Below, one piece after another: positions 7,195 to 14,561 of a stretch of DNA of 16,826 nucleotides. The position numbers were made by a program, and so were the translations under genes. The stretch's first letter is position 1. Each line of letters opens with the position of its first letter. Source of the DNA: SM23-32 sp964434535 (GTDB lineage Bacteria; Planctomycetota; Brocadiia; SM23-32); the NCBI GenBank assembly GCA_964434535.1, contig CAYSWA010000050.1, positions 1 to 16,826 on the forward strand. Reading direction: 5' to 3'. The notes under the pieces were generated by a model that had not been told where the DNA came from, did no database searches, and saw only the letters and a list, made by a program, of their open reading frames with translations.

Positions 7195-8130
7195 TCAGCA
7201 GAGCGGCGCGCAGCGGGGCAGCAGCTCGCGCACGTCCCGCAGGCCGTAGCCGACCGTGCTCTCGCTGCGCGCGGAGGCCGCCCCCGCCGCCGCCGCCCAG
7301 CAGAGCGCCTCCTGCGGCTCGTCCGTCAGCTCGCAGCCCCGCAGCCAGCCGGCCAGGAAGGCGTCGCCGCAGCCGACCGTGTTGCGCAGCTCTCCCTGCC
7401 CGAGCGGGCAGCGCCGCCCGACCGTTCCGTCCGCCCGCACCAGCAGCGCCCCCTCCTGCCCGAGCGTCAGCAGCACCGTGCGGACACGGTCCAGCAACTG
7501 TGCGGCGGCGTCCTGCGCCTCGTCGCGCGCGACGAGGCGGCCGAGGCACTGGCCCAGCTCGGCCAGGTTCGGCTTGATCGTCTCGACGGCGCCGCTCTGG
7601 AGTGCCGCCCGCAGCGCCGGTCCGTTCGTGTCCACCACGAGCGGCGCGCCGGCCGCGCGGCACGCCCTGAGCAGGTCGGCGAAGTCCTGCGGCGAGATGC
7701 CCGGCGGCAGGCTGCCGGCGAAGACCGCCGCCCCGGCGTCGCCCTCGCCGAGCAGCTTGACCAGCGATTCGGAAAGCGCCGACAACTCCTCGGCGCCGAC
7801 CTCGAAGCCCTCCTCGCGCAGATGGGTGGTCGTGCGCGCCTCGGGGTCCAGGATGGTGGTGTTGGTGCGCGTGCGGCCGGCCACGGGGCAGAAGCGGGCC
7901 TCTACGCCGTCCTCGGCCAGGCTCTCGGCGTAGATGGCCTGCTCGTTGCGCCCGACCAGGCCGGCGGCGACCGCCCGCCCGCCGAGCCGCGCCAGCCCGC
8001 GGGCGACGTTCACGCCCTTGCCCGCCGGCAGCAGTCCCCGCACCCGCGCCCGCGCGTGCTCCCCGATGCGGAAGCCCGGCACCTCCAGCGCCTTGTCGAT
8101 GGCCGGGTTGAGCGTGACGGTGACGATCAT
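7195..8130 (-). CDS. PfkB-family sugar kinase, 1-phosphofructokinase / tagatose-6-phosphate kinase type
   Basis: This enzyme phosphorylates a sugar phosphate with ATP, most likely fructose 1-phosphate to the 1,6-bisphosphate. The 311 residues match the FruK/LacC branch: it begins MIVTVTLNPAIDKALEVP, carries the glycine-rich substrate signature AGKGVNVARGLARLGG (about 36-51), KPNLAELG in mid-protein and NTVGCGDAF with the catalytic base D256. The N-terminal TLNPAID and the AGKGVNVA loop separate this branch from ribokinase and from 6-phosphofructokinase B. No fructose PTS component or FruR regulator is nearby, so the substrate is less certain than the family. It is the last gene of a three-gene minus-strand group, with its ATG 10 nt after the thpR stop, and it converges on the aminotransferase. 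Confidence 0.85.
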   Translation of the reverse strand: MIVTVTLNPAIDKALEVPGFRIGEHARARVRGLLPAGKGVNVARGLARLGGRAVAAGLVGRNEQAIYAESLAEDGVEARFCPVAGRTRTNTTILDPEARTTTHLREEGFEVGAEELSALSESLVKLLGEGDAGAAVFAGSLPPGISPQDFADLLRACRAAGAPLVVDTNGPALRAALQSGAVETIKPNLAELGQCLGRLVARDEAQDAAAQLLDRVRTVLLTLGQEGALLVRADGTVGRRCPLGQGELRNTVGCGDAFLAGWLRGCELTDEPQEALCWAAAAGAASARSESTVGYGLRDVRELLPRCAPLC

Positions 8131-8140
8131 CGCTCGCGCC

Positions 8141-8710
8141 TCACGTGCCGCCGTGGAGCGGGAAGCGGTGGATGGGCGTGTAGAGGGCGCCGGTCGGCCT
8201 CAGCGCGCTCATCATCAGCACGAACGAGTCGACCTGCACCCGGCCGAACTGCTGCGCGTCGAGCAGCCCCGCAAGCTCCCCGACGGTGGGGCAGCGGCGG
8301 CGGTCCTTGACCCGCCCGAGGGAGACGTGCGGGACGTAGCGGCGCTTCTGCGGCGCGATGCCCAGCTCGCCCGCGAGCGCCTCCTCGACGGCCGCCTGGA
8401 GCTTCTCCAGCGCGCCGCTCGGCTCTTCGACGCCCACGTGGATGACGCGCGGCGTGCCCCGGGGCGGGAAGCCCGCGAGGCCCGCGACCTCCATGGTGAA
8501 CGGGCGGCCGGCGGCGGCCGGCTCCTGCAGGCAGCCGATCGCCGCGGGCAGGTCGGCCTCGGCCAGCTCGCCGATGAACTTCAGCGTCAGGTGCATCGCC
8601 TCCGGGCGGACCCAGCGCACGCCGGGGGCGGCGTCCTTGAGCGCCTCGGCCGCACGGGCGAGCGCCCGGCGGCAGGGCTCGTCCAGCTCCACGGCGACGA
8701 AAGTGCGCAC
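8141..8710 (-). CDS. thpR: RNA 2',3'-cyclic phosphodiesterase ThpR (2H family)
   Basis: ThpR opens 2',3'-cyclic phosphates at RNA ends and was formerly called 2'-5' RNA ligase. The 189-residue protein has both 2H motifs: H40-L-T-L in MHLTLKFIGEL and H128-V-S-L in VPHVSLGRV, close to the E. coli positions 43 and 125. The N-terminus RTFVAVELDE is typical. The start is the GTG at 8708-8710. The frame stays open well upstream into metG, but that part is arginine-rich shadow sequence. The ribosome-binding site GAAGGGAG begins inside the metG stop codon (TGAAGGGAG), so translation may be coupled to metG. The next gene, the sugar kinase, starts 10 nt after its stop. Pairing with metG suggests tRNA or RNA metabolism, but that is only context. 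Confidence 0.9.
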   Translation of the reverse strand: MRTFVAVELDEPCRRALARAAEALKDAAPGVRWVRPEAMHLTLKFIGELAEADLPAAIGCLQEPAAAGRPFTMEVAGLAGFPPRGTPRVIHVGVEEPSGALEKLQAAVEEALAGELGIAPQKRRYVPHVSLGRVKDRRRCPTVGELAGLLDAQQFGRVQVDSFVLMMSALRPTGALYTPIHRFPLHGGT

Positions 8711-8724
8711 GGCTCGCGCTCCCT

Positions 8725-10419
8725 TCAGCTCCCCTTCTCGCCCTCGGCCGCCTCCTCGAGCTCTTCTATCTTCTCGAAGAGGATAACGGGCTCGCCGAGC
8801 GTCCTGCCCTCGGGCAGCGGCTCCGCGGCGGCCGACCAGGCCGTCTCCTGCGGCCCGAGCGCGAGCATGGCGGCCGTCTTCCGCGCGGCGAACGGCAGGA
8901 AGGGCTCCATGGCGAGCGCGAGCGCCTTGATGGTGTTGAGGCAGACGTTGATGACGGTGCCGCAGGCCGCCCTGTCGCACTTGCGCAGCACCCAGGGCTC
9001 GCGGTAGTCGAAGTAGCGGTTCGCCTCGCGCGCGGCGGCCATCACCTCCTGGAGGCCGTCGCGGAAGGCGTAGCCCTCCAGGGCGGCCGCCACCCGTCCG
9101 GTCAGGCCGCCGATCATCCGGAGCTGGGCCCGGTCCTCGGCGGTCAGCTCGCCCCGCTCGGGGACGGCGCCGTCGAAGTAGCGGGCGGCGAAGGTCATGT
9201 TGCGGTGGACGAAGTTGCCGAGCGCGGCGACCAGCTCCTCGTTGTTGCGCCGCACCAGGTCTTCCATCTTGAAGGTGGTGCGGTGGCGCTCAGGGGCGAT
9301 CATGGTCAGGTAGTAGCGCAGCGGGTCGGGCTCGTAGCGCGCCAGGTAGTCGCTGATCCAGACGGCGGTGCCCCGGCTCTTGGAGAGCTTCTGCTCCTCG
9401 CGGCCGGGGAACTGGATGTTAAGGAAGCAGTTGGCCGGCACGTTCGCCGGCAGCTCGAAGCTGCCCTCGGCCATCAGCATCGCCGGCCAGGTCAGCGCGT
9501 GGAAGATGACGTTGTCCTCGCCGATGAAGTGGACGATGCGGCAGTCCGGGTCCTTCCACCAGCGTTCGTAGGCGCCCGGCGCCTCGCCGCGCTCGCGGCA
9601 CCACTGCTCGGTGAAGGAGACGTAGCCGATCGGCGCGTCGAACCAGACGTAGAGGACCTTGCCCTCGGCGTCGGGCTCGTCGGGCAGGGGCACGGGGATG
9701 CCCCAGTCCAGGTCGCGCGTGATGGAGCGCTCCGGCAGGCCCTGTTCCAGCAGGCCGAGGCTGAAGTTGGTGACCATCGGCCGCCAGTCGTCCTTCGAGG
9801 AGATCCACTCGCGGAGCTTCTGTTCGAAGTCGGGCAGGCGGAAGTACCAGTGCACCGTCTCGCGCACCTGCGGCGCCGCGCCGGTGATGACGCTGCGGGG
9901 CTGGATCAGGCGGGTCGGCTCGATCAGCTTGCCGCACGCCTCGCACTGGTCGCCGCGCGCCCCGCCGCTGCCGCAGTAGTGGCAGGTGCCCTCGACGTAG
10001 CGGTCGGGCAGGAACATCCCGGCCTCCGGGTCGTAGAGCTGGCGGCTGGTGCGCTTCTCCAGGTGGCCGTTCTGGAGGCAGCGCAGGAAGAAGTGCTGGC
10101 TGACCTCGGTGTGGATCTCGGTGCTGGCGGTGCCGCTGTAGATGTCGAAGGAGATGCCGAGGCCATCGAAGTCCGCCTTCTGACGGGCGCGGTAGTGGTC
10201 GGCGACCTGGCGGGGCGTCCTGTCCTCCTGGCGGGCGGTCAGGAGCACGGGCACGCCGTAGTCGTCGCTGCCGCAGATGAAGGCCACCTCGTCCCCGCGC
10301 GAGCGCAGGTAGCGGGCGAAGATGTCGGCCGGCAGGTAGCAGCCGGCGATGTGCCCCACGTGGAGCAGCCCGTTCGAGTAGGGCAGCGCGGCGGTGACGG
10401 TGAACCTTCGGCCGGTCAT
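8725..10419 (-). CDS. metG: Methionyl-tRNA synthetase, short form without C-terminal dimerisation domain
   Basis: MetG charges tRNA-Met with methionine. The 564-residue protein shows the class I signatures: the HIGH equivalent H20-V-G-H23 after TAALPYSNG, and the KMSKS equivalent K344-L-S-K-S348. A zinc knuckle is formed by C146, C149, C159 and C162 within the CP insertion. The anticodon-binding helical domain follows (NFVHRNMTFAARYF onward), and the protein ends in an acidic tail (EKIEELEEAAEGEKGS). The EMAP-II/Arc1p-like C-terminal tRNA-binding domain of longer MetG proteins is missing, so it may be encoded separately or not at all. GAGGGAG precedes the ATG and a good promoter lies about 35 nt upstream. 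It heads the group metG-thpR-kinase. Confidence 0.95.
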   Translation of the reverse strand: MTGRRFTVTAALPYSNGLLHVGHIAGCYLPADIFARYLRSRGDEVAFICGSDDYGVPVLLTARQEDRTPRQVADHYRARQKADFDGLGISFDIYSGTASTEIHTEVSQHFFLRCLQNGHLEKRTSRQLYDPEAGMFLPDRYVEGTCHYCGSGGARGDQCEACGKLIEPTRLIQPRSVITGAAPQVRETVHWYFRLPDFEQKLREWISSKDDWRPMVTNFSLGLLEQGLPERSITRDLDWGIPVPLPDEPDAEGKVLYVWFDAPIGYVSFTEQWCRERGEAPGAYERWWKDPDCRIVHFIGEDNVIFHALTWPAMLMAEGSFELPANVPANCFLNIQFPGREEQKLSKSRGTAVWISDYLARYEPDPLRYYLTMIAPERHRTTFKMEDLVRRNNEELVAALGNFVHRNMTFAARYFDGAVPERGELTAEDRAQLRMIGGLTGRVAAALEGYAFRDGLQEVMAAAREANRYFDYREPWVLRKCDRAACGTVINVCLNTIKALALAMEPFLPFAARKTAAMLALGPQETAWSAAAEPLPEGRTLGEPVILFEKIEELEEAAEGEKGS

Positions 10420-10451
10420 GGGACTCCCTCGGCGTCCATCGGGGAGCCGCT

Positions 10452-10480
10452 ACTATAGCAGCCCGGCGCGGCGCCTGCAA
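10452..10480 (-). promoter_or_regulatory. Likely metG promoter
   Basis: Read on the minus strand, TTGCAG (10480-10475) and TATAGT (10457-10452) are separated by 17 nt and lie 33 nt before the metG start. The -10 box is a 5/6 match in otherwise very GC-rich sequence. Confidence 0.45.
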
Positions 10481-10496
10481 CGCGGGCGCAGCCGCC

Positions 10497-10531
10497 CAAT
10501 CTTCAATCTTCAATCGCCAATCTTCCATCCC
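10497..10531 (-). repeat. Degenerate heptad tandem repeat after the M24 gene
   Basis: Reading the minus strand directly after the TGA of the M24 gene, 7-nt units follow in register: GGATGGA, AGATTGG, CGATTGA, AGATTGA, AGATTGG. The array resembles the one after nikR (5768-5795). Its AT content differs sharply from the flanking genes. Function unknown. Confidence 0.55.
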
Positions 10532-11641
10532 TCAGCGCACCAGGATGTCCGCGCGGGCCAGTGTGGCCTCGCCCGCCGGCACCTCCAGCACCGGCCACTC
10601 GCCCGACGGCGCCGTGAGCGCCTCGAACCCTTCGGCGTGGACCAGCACCGTGTCCTCCGATTTGGTGCCGCGGATCGACGGGTTCCAGGCGAACGCCTGC
10701 TCGGCCTGCACGACCTCCTCGCAGGCCGGGTGGGCGATGTACTCGCGCGGCAGGTAGCCGATGGCGCCGCCCTGGTGGTGGAGCTGCCACTCCTCGGGGA
10801 AGCCGGCGCGCCGGTAGGCCTCCTGTGCCTCGGCGAAGAGCTCGGGGATCGGCCGCCCCGGGCGAGTGGCCGCGATCACGGCGGCGTCCACGTTGCAGAC
10901 GGCCCGGTGCCGCGCGGCCAGCTCCTCGGGCAGCTCGCCGAAGTGCACCATCCGCGTCACCGCCCCGACCAGCCCGGCGCGCCGGCCGCAGACCACGAGC
11001 ATCAGGCACTGCTCGGCCGGCGTGTCTTTCACCACCGGGTGGCGCCAGCTCGTGATGCGGTCGTCGGCGGCCGCCAGCAGCACCACGGGCACGATGCCGA
11101 CCTGGCGGCAGCCGAGGGCGAGCACGGAGGCGGCATCCGCCTCGGTCATGCCGCCTTCGACGGAGCCGGCGGCGGCCTCGATGGCCCAGGCCAGGTCGCC
11201 GCCGAGCGCGCGGTAGCGCTCGACCTCGGCGGGGGTCAGGGCGTAGCGCAGCTTGACGAAGTCCTCCGGCAGGGCGGCGAGGCCGGCGCTGCCGTCGTCG
11301 GCGGCGAAGCGGCCGCCGGCGCTGAGCTGCCCGAGCACGGCGTCCCGGTCGGCCGGCCGGTGCCAGGGGAAGGTCTCGGCGCCGAGCAGGTCGAGCCCGT
11401 CCAGCTCCTCCGAGAGCAGCCGTTCGGTCTCGATATTGTTGGCCACCAGGCGGACGCCTTCGGCAGTGACGACGAGCGCGCCGACGCCGGTCTCCTGGGC
11501 GGCGTTGACGACGTTGCTGGCGCCGCAGCCGAGCCATGCGAAGCTGTCGCAGCGCGAGAGCACGGCGCCGTCCAGCTCGTGCTGGGCCAGCCACGATGCG
11601 ACGCGCCCGAGCTTGGCGGCGAACTCCTGGGACTTGGCCAT
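10532..11641 (-). CDS. M24-fold protein lacking metal ligands (creatinase/Xaa-Pro peptidase-like)
   Basis: The 369-residue protein has the two-domain layout of prolidase, Xaa-Pro aminopeptidase and creatinase: an N-terminal creatinase-N domain (about 1-130) and a C-terminal pita-bread domain. The five metal ligands of M24 peptidases are mostly gone. V217 stands at the first Asp (VVCG), A227 at the second (GAVTR) and N320 at the first Glu (WNPSIRG). A His motif (H288-H289) and E329 (KSEDTVLV) remain. H201 in SWRHPVV is conserved and corresponds to the catalytic His of creatinase, a metal-free member. A metal-independent C-N hydrolase or a non-catalytic protein is therefore more likely than a peptidase. 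AAAGGA precedes the ATG. It starts 25 nt after kdsB stops, so the two are probably cotranscribed; no functional link is known to me. Confidence 0.8.
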   Translation of the reverse strand: MAKSQEFAAKLGRVASWLAQHELDGAVLSRCDSFAWLGCGASNVVNAAQETGVGALVVTAEGVRLVANNIETERLLSEELDGLDLLGAETFPWHRPADRDAVLGQLSAGGRFAADDGSAGLAALPEDFVKLRYALTPAEVERYRALGGDLAWAIEAAAGSVEGGMTEADAASVLALGCRQVGIVPVVLLAAADDRITSWRHPVVKDTPAEQCLMLVVCGRRAGLVGAVTRMVHFGELPEELAARHRAVCNVDAAVIAATRPGRPIPELFAEAQEAYRRAGFPEEWQLHHQGGAIGYLPREYIAHPACEEVVQAEQAFAWNPSIRGTKSEDTVLVHAEGFEALTAPSGEWPVLEVPAGEATLARADILVR

Positions 11642-11666
11642 GGTCGGGTCCTTTCGGGACGAATGC

Positions 11667-12422
11667 TCAGGGGCGGCGGTAGCCGCGCAGCCACGCCTCC
11701 AGGTCCTCGGGCGTGTCGATCCCCGCGCAGGCGTGGAGGGTGAGGGCGACGGCGATCGCCTCGCCGGCGCTCAGCGCGCGGAGCTGCTCCAGCTTCTCGG
11801 CCGCCTCCAGCGGCGAAGGGGGCAGCGCGGCGTAGCGCAGCAGGAACTCGCGCCGGTAGCTGTAGATGCCGAGGTGGCGCAGGGGCCGTGGCTCGCCGCG
11901 CGCCGCCCAGCCGCCGGCCTCGCGCGCGTAGGGGATCGGGCTGCGGCTGAAGTAGAGCGCCCGTCCGGCGCCGTCGCGCACGACCTTGACCGCGTTGGGG
12001 TCGCGCCACTCGGCCTCGCTCTCGATCGGGTGGGCGAGCGTGCCCATCGCCGCCCCCTCGTCGTCGGCGAGCAGCCCGATCACCTGCTCGAGCTGCTCGG
12101 GGCGGATGTCGGGCTCGTCGCCCTGGATGTTGACGATGACGGGGTGGTCGAGGCCGGCGGCGACCTCGGCGACACGGTCGGTGCCGCTGCGGTGGGCGGG
12201 GTCCGTCATGGCGGCCTCGCCGCCGAAGCCCTCGACGGCGCGCAGGATGCGCTCGTCGTCGGTCGCCACGATCACGCGCTCGGCCGAGGGGGCGGCGGCG
12301 GCGCTCTCGTAGACGTGCTGGACGATGTACTTGCCCGTGACCTCGCGCGCCGCCTCGATGATCGGCTTGCCCGGCAGGCGGCTCGAGTCGTATCGGGCCG
12401 GTATGACGACGGCGGCTCTCAT
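11667..12422 (-). CDS. kdsB: 3-deoxy-manno-octulosonate cytidylyltransferase (CMP-Kdo synthetase)
   Basis: KdsB activates Kdo with CTP for the inner core of lipopolysaccharide. The 251-residue length is usual for the family. The nucleotide-binding loop IPARYDSSRLPGKP lies at residues 7-20, IVATDDERI and HRSGTDRVAEVA are conserved, and the metal-binding D102 sits in NIQGDEPDI (E. coli D100). FSRSPIPYAR and HLGIYSYRREFL complete the family picture. The ATG is at 12420-12422 with GGGGGAAGG upstream. The frame stays open beyond it into the next gene, but that part is shadow. A promoter with TAGAAT lies 33 nt upstream. This gene is the best evidence in the window for a diderm cell envelope. The M24 gene follows closely. 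Confidence 0.94.
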   Translation of the reverse strand: MRAAVVIPARYDSSRLPGKPIIEAAREVTGKYIVQHVYESAAAAPSAERVIVATDDERILRAVEGFGGEAAMTDPAHRSGTDRVAEVAAGLDHPVIVNIQGDEPDIRPEQLEQVIGLLADDEGAAMGTLAHPIESEAEWRDPNAVKVVRDGAGRALYFSRSPIPYAREAGGWAARGEPRPLRHLGIYSYRREFLLRYAALPPSPLEAAEKLEQLRALSAGEAIAVALTLHACAGIDTPEDLEAWLRGYRRP

Positions 12423-12454
12423 GCGGGCCTTCCCCCGGCCAGGTGCAGCCGCCC

Positions 12455-12482
12455 ATTCTACCGGCCGGCGCCCGTCGCGCAA
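12455..12482 (-). promoter_or_regulatory. Likely kdsB promoter
   Basis: On the minus strand TTGCGC (12482-12477) and TAGAAT (12460-12455) have a 16-nt spacer and lie 32 nt before the kdsB start, in the short gap after the dUTPase-like gene. The -10 is a 5/6 match; the -35 is weak. Confidence 0.42.
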
Positions 12483-12505
12483 GGCCGGCGGCGTTTCCAG
12501 CCGGT

Positions 12506-12940
12506 CTAACCCAGCGGGTGCAGCAGGCCGATGCGGGCGTTCTCCTTGAGGCCGGCGCCGCAGGACGGCACGACCATCACCGTCTTGATCTCGCCCTCGC
12601 CGCAGATCGTCGGCGCGAACGTGCAGCCCAGGCTCAGCAGGCGCGGGCTCGGCACCAGCAGCGCCGGCGGCGCCCCCGCCTTGAGCCGCTCGTTGAAGCG
12701 GATCATGAACCTGCCCTCGTTCAGCCGCCACCAGGCGTACTGGTCGCCGGGGCTGTGGCCGGTCGGCTCCATCGCGTAGGAGGCGCAGGGCTCCAGCTCG
12801 CTGCCGCCGAAGTCCACCTTGCCGTGCGAGCGCAGGTGCGCCACCTCGGCCAGGGTCACGTGCACCCCGCCCGCCTCCACCTGGTGCTTGCGGTTGACAG
12901 TGCCCTCCAGAAACTCGTCGAAAAGCTCGCCTGCGTCCAT
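12506..12940 (-). CDS. Small dUTPase / dCTP-deaminase-fold protein, probably lacking standard catalytic residues
   Basis: This is a 144-residue protein whose second half has the jelly-roll pattern of the dUTPase/dCTP deaminase superfamily: GRFMIRFNERL (76-86), LLVPSPRLLSLGCTF (94-108), GEIKTVMVV (116-124) and the closing GLKENARIGLLHPLG (130-144), which matches the usual G-ARIAQL strand. Typical catalytic signatures are changed: the RSS motif reads SPR at 98-100, and the position of the dUTPase catalytic Asp appears to be C113. It may therefore be a structural or regulatory relative, or the assignment may be only at fold level. The ATG at 12938-12940 is chosen because GGGGGAGTGAGG lies just upstream; an ATG 12 codons earlier is possible. 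It is divergent from the fumarase gene and lies 83 nt ahead of kdsB, which has its own promoter. Confidence 0.55.
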   Translation of the reverse strand: MDAGELFDEFLEGTVNRKHQVEAGGVHVTLAEVAHLRSHGKVDFGGSELEPCASYAMEPTGHSPGDQYAWWRLNEGRFMIRFNERLKAGAPPALLVPSPRLLSLGCTFAPTICGEGEIKTVMVVPSCGAGLKENARIGLLHPLG

Positions 12941-13025
12941 GGTCCTCACTCCCCCAGAGGCTCCCTGTTCCCGCACAGATGGTAAGTCAGCTACCTTGGG
13001 CCGTCAACCGGGCGCGCCGCTCCAG

Positions 13026-13056
13026 AAAATGGGGACATTCAAACTGTCCCCATTTT
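13026..13056. repeat. GGGGACA palindrome (REP/RAYT-like inverted repeat)
   Basis: A perfect 12-bp inverted repeat (13026-13037 with 13045-13056) has a 7-nt loop, TTCAAAC, and a short T-rich tail. The stem reads AAAATGGGGACA. It looks like a terminator, yet it lies between two divergently transcribed genes, where no transcript needs to end. Palindromes with AATGGGGACA/TGTCCCCATT arms are, to my knowledge, widespread in environmental bacteria near Y1 (RAYT/TnpA-REP) transposases; none is in this window. It also lies 2 nt upstream of a good -35 box. Confidence 0.65.
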
Positions 13057-13058
13057 TC

Positions 13059-13087
13059 TTGACCGGGGAGGGGCTTTGGCGTAGAGT
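13059..13087 (+). promoter_or_regulatory. Likely promoter of the fumarase-nuclease-DUF123 group
   Basis: TTGACC at 13059-13064 (5/6) and TAGAGT at 13082-13087 (4/6) have an ideal 17-nt spacer and lie 38 nt before the fumarase start. The GGGGACA palindrome ends 2 nt upstream of the -35 box, so it could influence this promoter. Confidence 0.5.
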
Positions 13088-13125
13088 CGCCGCTCGGCCC
13101 GCAGACCCTCCCGGCGGCGGTTCCC

Positions 13126-14007
13126 ATGCAGCAGGTCAGCCTGATAACGGCCTCCGAGGTGAGCGACGCCGTCGCCGCCCTCTACCGCCGCATCAACACC
13201 GAGCTGCGCCCCGACGTGCTGGAGGCGCTCCGCTACGCGCTGGAGCGGGAGGACTCGGCGCTGGCGCGGGAGGTGATCGAAGCCCTGCTCGAAAACGAGC
13301 GCATCAGCCGCGAGGAGGGCCTGCCGCTCTGCCAGGACACGGGCATGGCGGTGGCGTTCGTGCGGCTCGGCGCCTCGGTCCTCGTGGTGGGGGGCACGCT
13401 CCAGGGCGCGATCGACGAGGGCGTGCGCCGGGCCGTGCTCGCCCAGCCGCTCCGCGCATCGACCGTCCGCGACCCGCTCGAGCGCCGCAACGCCGGGCAG
13501 AACACGCCCGCCGTCGTCCACCTGGAGCAGGTCGAGGGCGAGGAGCTGACGATCCACCTGATGGCGAAGGGCGGCGGGGCGGAGAACACCAGCCGCGTGG
13601 AGATGCTCGCCCCGGCGGCCGGGCGGGCGGGCGTGGTCGAGGCCGTCGTGCGCACGGTGCAGGAGGCCGGCGCGAACGCCTGCCCGCCGGTGATCGTGGG
13701 CGTCGGCCTCGGCGGGGACTTCGAGCGCTGCGCCGTGCTGGCCAAACGCGCCCTGCTGCGCGACCTGCGCGAGCCGCACCCCGACCCGTCCGTCGCCGAA
13801 CTGGAGGGCGAGATCCTCGAGCGCGTCAACGAGCTGGGCATCGGCCCGCAGGGCTTCGGCGGGCGGACCACGGCGCTGGCCGTGCTCGTGGAGCGGGCGC
13901 CGTGCCACATCGCCAGCCTGCCGGTGGGGGTGAACGTGGAGTGCCACTCCCACCGCCACGGCAGCGTGACGCTGGGCGGCGAGGCGCGGGCCCTCGGCGG
14001 GGCTTGA
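13126..14007 (+). CDS. fumA: Class I fumarate hydratase, alpha subunit ([4Fe-4S])
   Basis: The protein corresponds to the alpha subunit (N-terminal half) of class I iron-sulfur fumarases and L-tartrate dehydratases, which interconvert fumarate and malate or dehydrate tartrate. It is 293 residues. The three cluster cysteines are C69 in PLCQDTG, C186 in NACPPVIVG and C273 in VECHSHRH, matching C105, C224 and C318 of E. coli FumA. KGGGAENTS and GFGGRTTALAV are further family blocks. The beta subunit, which normally follows directly, is not here; the next gene is a nuclease. The beta subunit must be elsewhere if the enzyme is active. Fumarase and tartrate dehydratase cannot be separated with certainty, so the symbol is given in the broad sense. 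It has a good promoter but only a weak GGCGG-like ribosome-binding site. Confidence 0.88.
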   Translation: MQQVSLITASEVSDAVAALYRRINTELRPDVLEALRYALEREDSALAREVIEALLENERISREEGLPLCQDTGMAVAFVRLGASVLVVGGTLQGAIDEGVRRAVLAQPLRASTVRDPLERRNAGQNTPAVVHLEQVEGEELTIHLMAKGGGAENTSRVEMLAPAAGRAGVVEAVVRTVQEAGANACPPVIVGVGLGGDFERCAVLAKRALLRDLREPHPDPSVAELEGEILERVNELGIGPQGFGGRTTALAVLVERAPCHIASLPVGVNVECHSHRHGSVTLGGEARALGGA

Positions 14008-14021
14008 GCGGGGACCAGGGC

Positions 14022-14561
14022 ATGGCAGCGCGGGGCACAAAGGGGCTGTTGCGCGCGCTGGCGGTCGGGCTGTTCGTCGTGACGATCGTCGCGCTCTGGC
14101 CTCACACCCGCCCCGACGGCAGCGTCAGGGGGCGGGTCAGCCAGGTCTACGACGGGGACACGGTCGAGGTCGAGGGCGTCGGCGATGTGCGCATACTCGG
14201 CATAGACGCTCTCGACGGCTACGAGCAGGCGCGCACGAAGGACCAGGCCCGCCGCTACGGGATGAGCCGCGAGCAGGTGCGCCACTGGGCCGAGCGGGGC
14301 ACGGCGTTCGCCCGCCGGCGGCTCGCCGGGCGGGTGGTGGCGGTGCGGACCGGGCCGGAGCCGACGGACGCCTACGGGCGCACGCTCGCCTACGTGCACG
14401 TGGGCGAGGGCGAGGACTTCGGCCTGGAGCTGCTACGCAGGGGGCTGGCGGCGGCCTATCGCCGCTTCGAGCACCCCCGGCTGGGCGGGTATCTGGCGGC
14501 CGAGGGGCGCGCGCAGCAGCGGCGCGCGGGGATGTGGAGCGATGCGAAGATACGGCCCTGA
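14022..14561 (+). CDS. Staphylococcal-type nuclease (thermonuclease), N-terminally membrane-anchored or secreted
   Basis: This is a calcium-type SNase-fold nuclease of 179 residues. Residues 8-26 form a hydrophobic segment (LLRALAVGLFVVTIVALW) after a basic start, so it is a signal anchor or a signal peptide without a clear cleavage motif. The catalytic region begins VSQVYDGDTVEV: D46 equals SNase D21, R57 equals R35, D62 in GIDALD equals D40 and R120 in DAYGRTLAYV equals R87. The general-base Glu (E43 in SNase) is replaced by D65 in my alignment, a conservative change. The start is the ATG at 14022, 15 nt after the fumarase stop; the same frame is open far upstream only as a shadow. It overlaps the DUF123 gene by 20 nt, so translation is probably coupled. 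Confidence 0.85.
   Translation: MAARGTKGLLRALAVGLFVVTIVALWPHTRPDGSVRGRVSQVYDGDTVEVEGVGDVRILGIDALDGYEQARTKDQARRYGMSREQVRHWAERGTAFARRRLAGRVVAVRTGPEPTDAYGRTLAYVHVGEGEDFGLELLRRGLAAAYRRFEHPRLGGYLAAEGRAQQRRAGMWSDAKIRP

Noticed and set aside
12819..14021. Upstream extension of the nuclease reading frame (and similar long frames opposite metG, clpC and the methylase)
   Set aside because: In GC-rich DNA, frames without stops are common opposite or beside real genes. These are arginine/proline/glycine-rich and lack domains.
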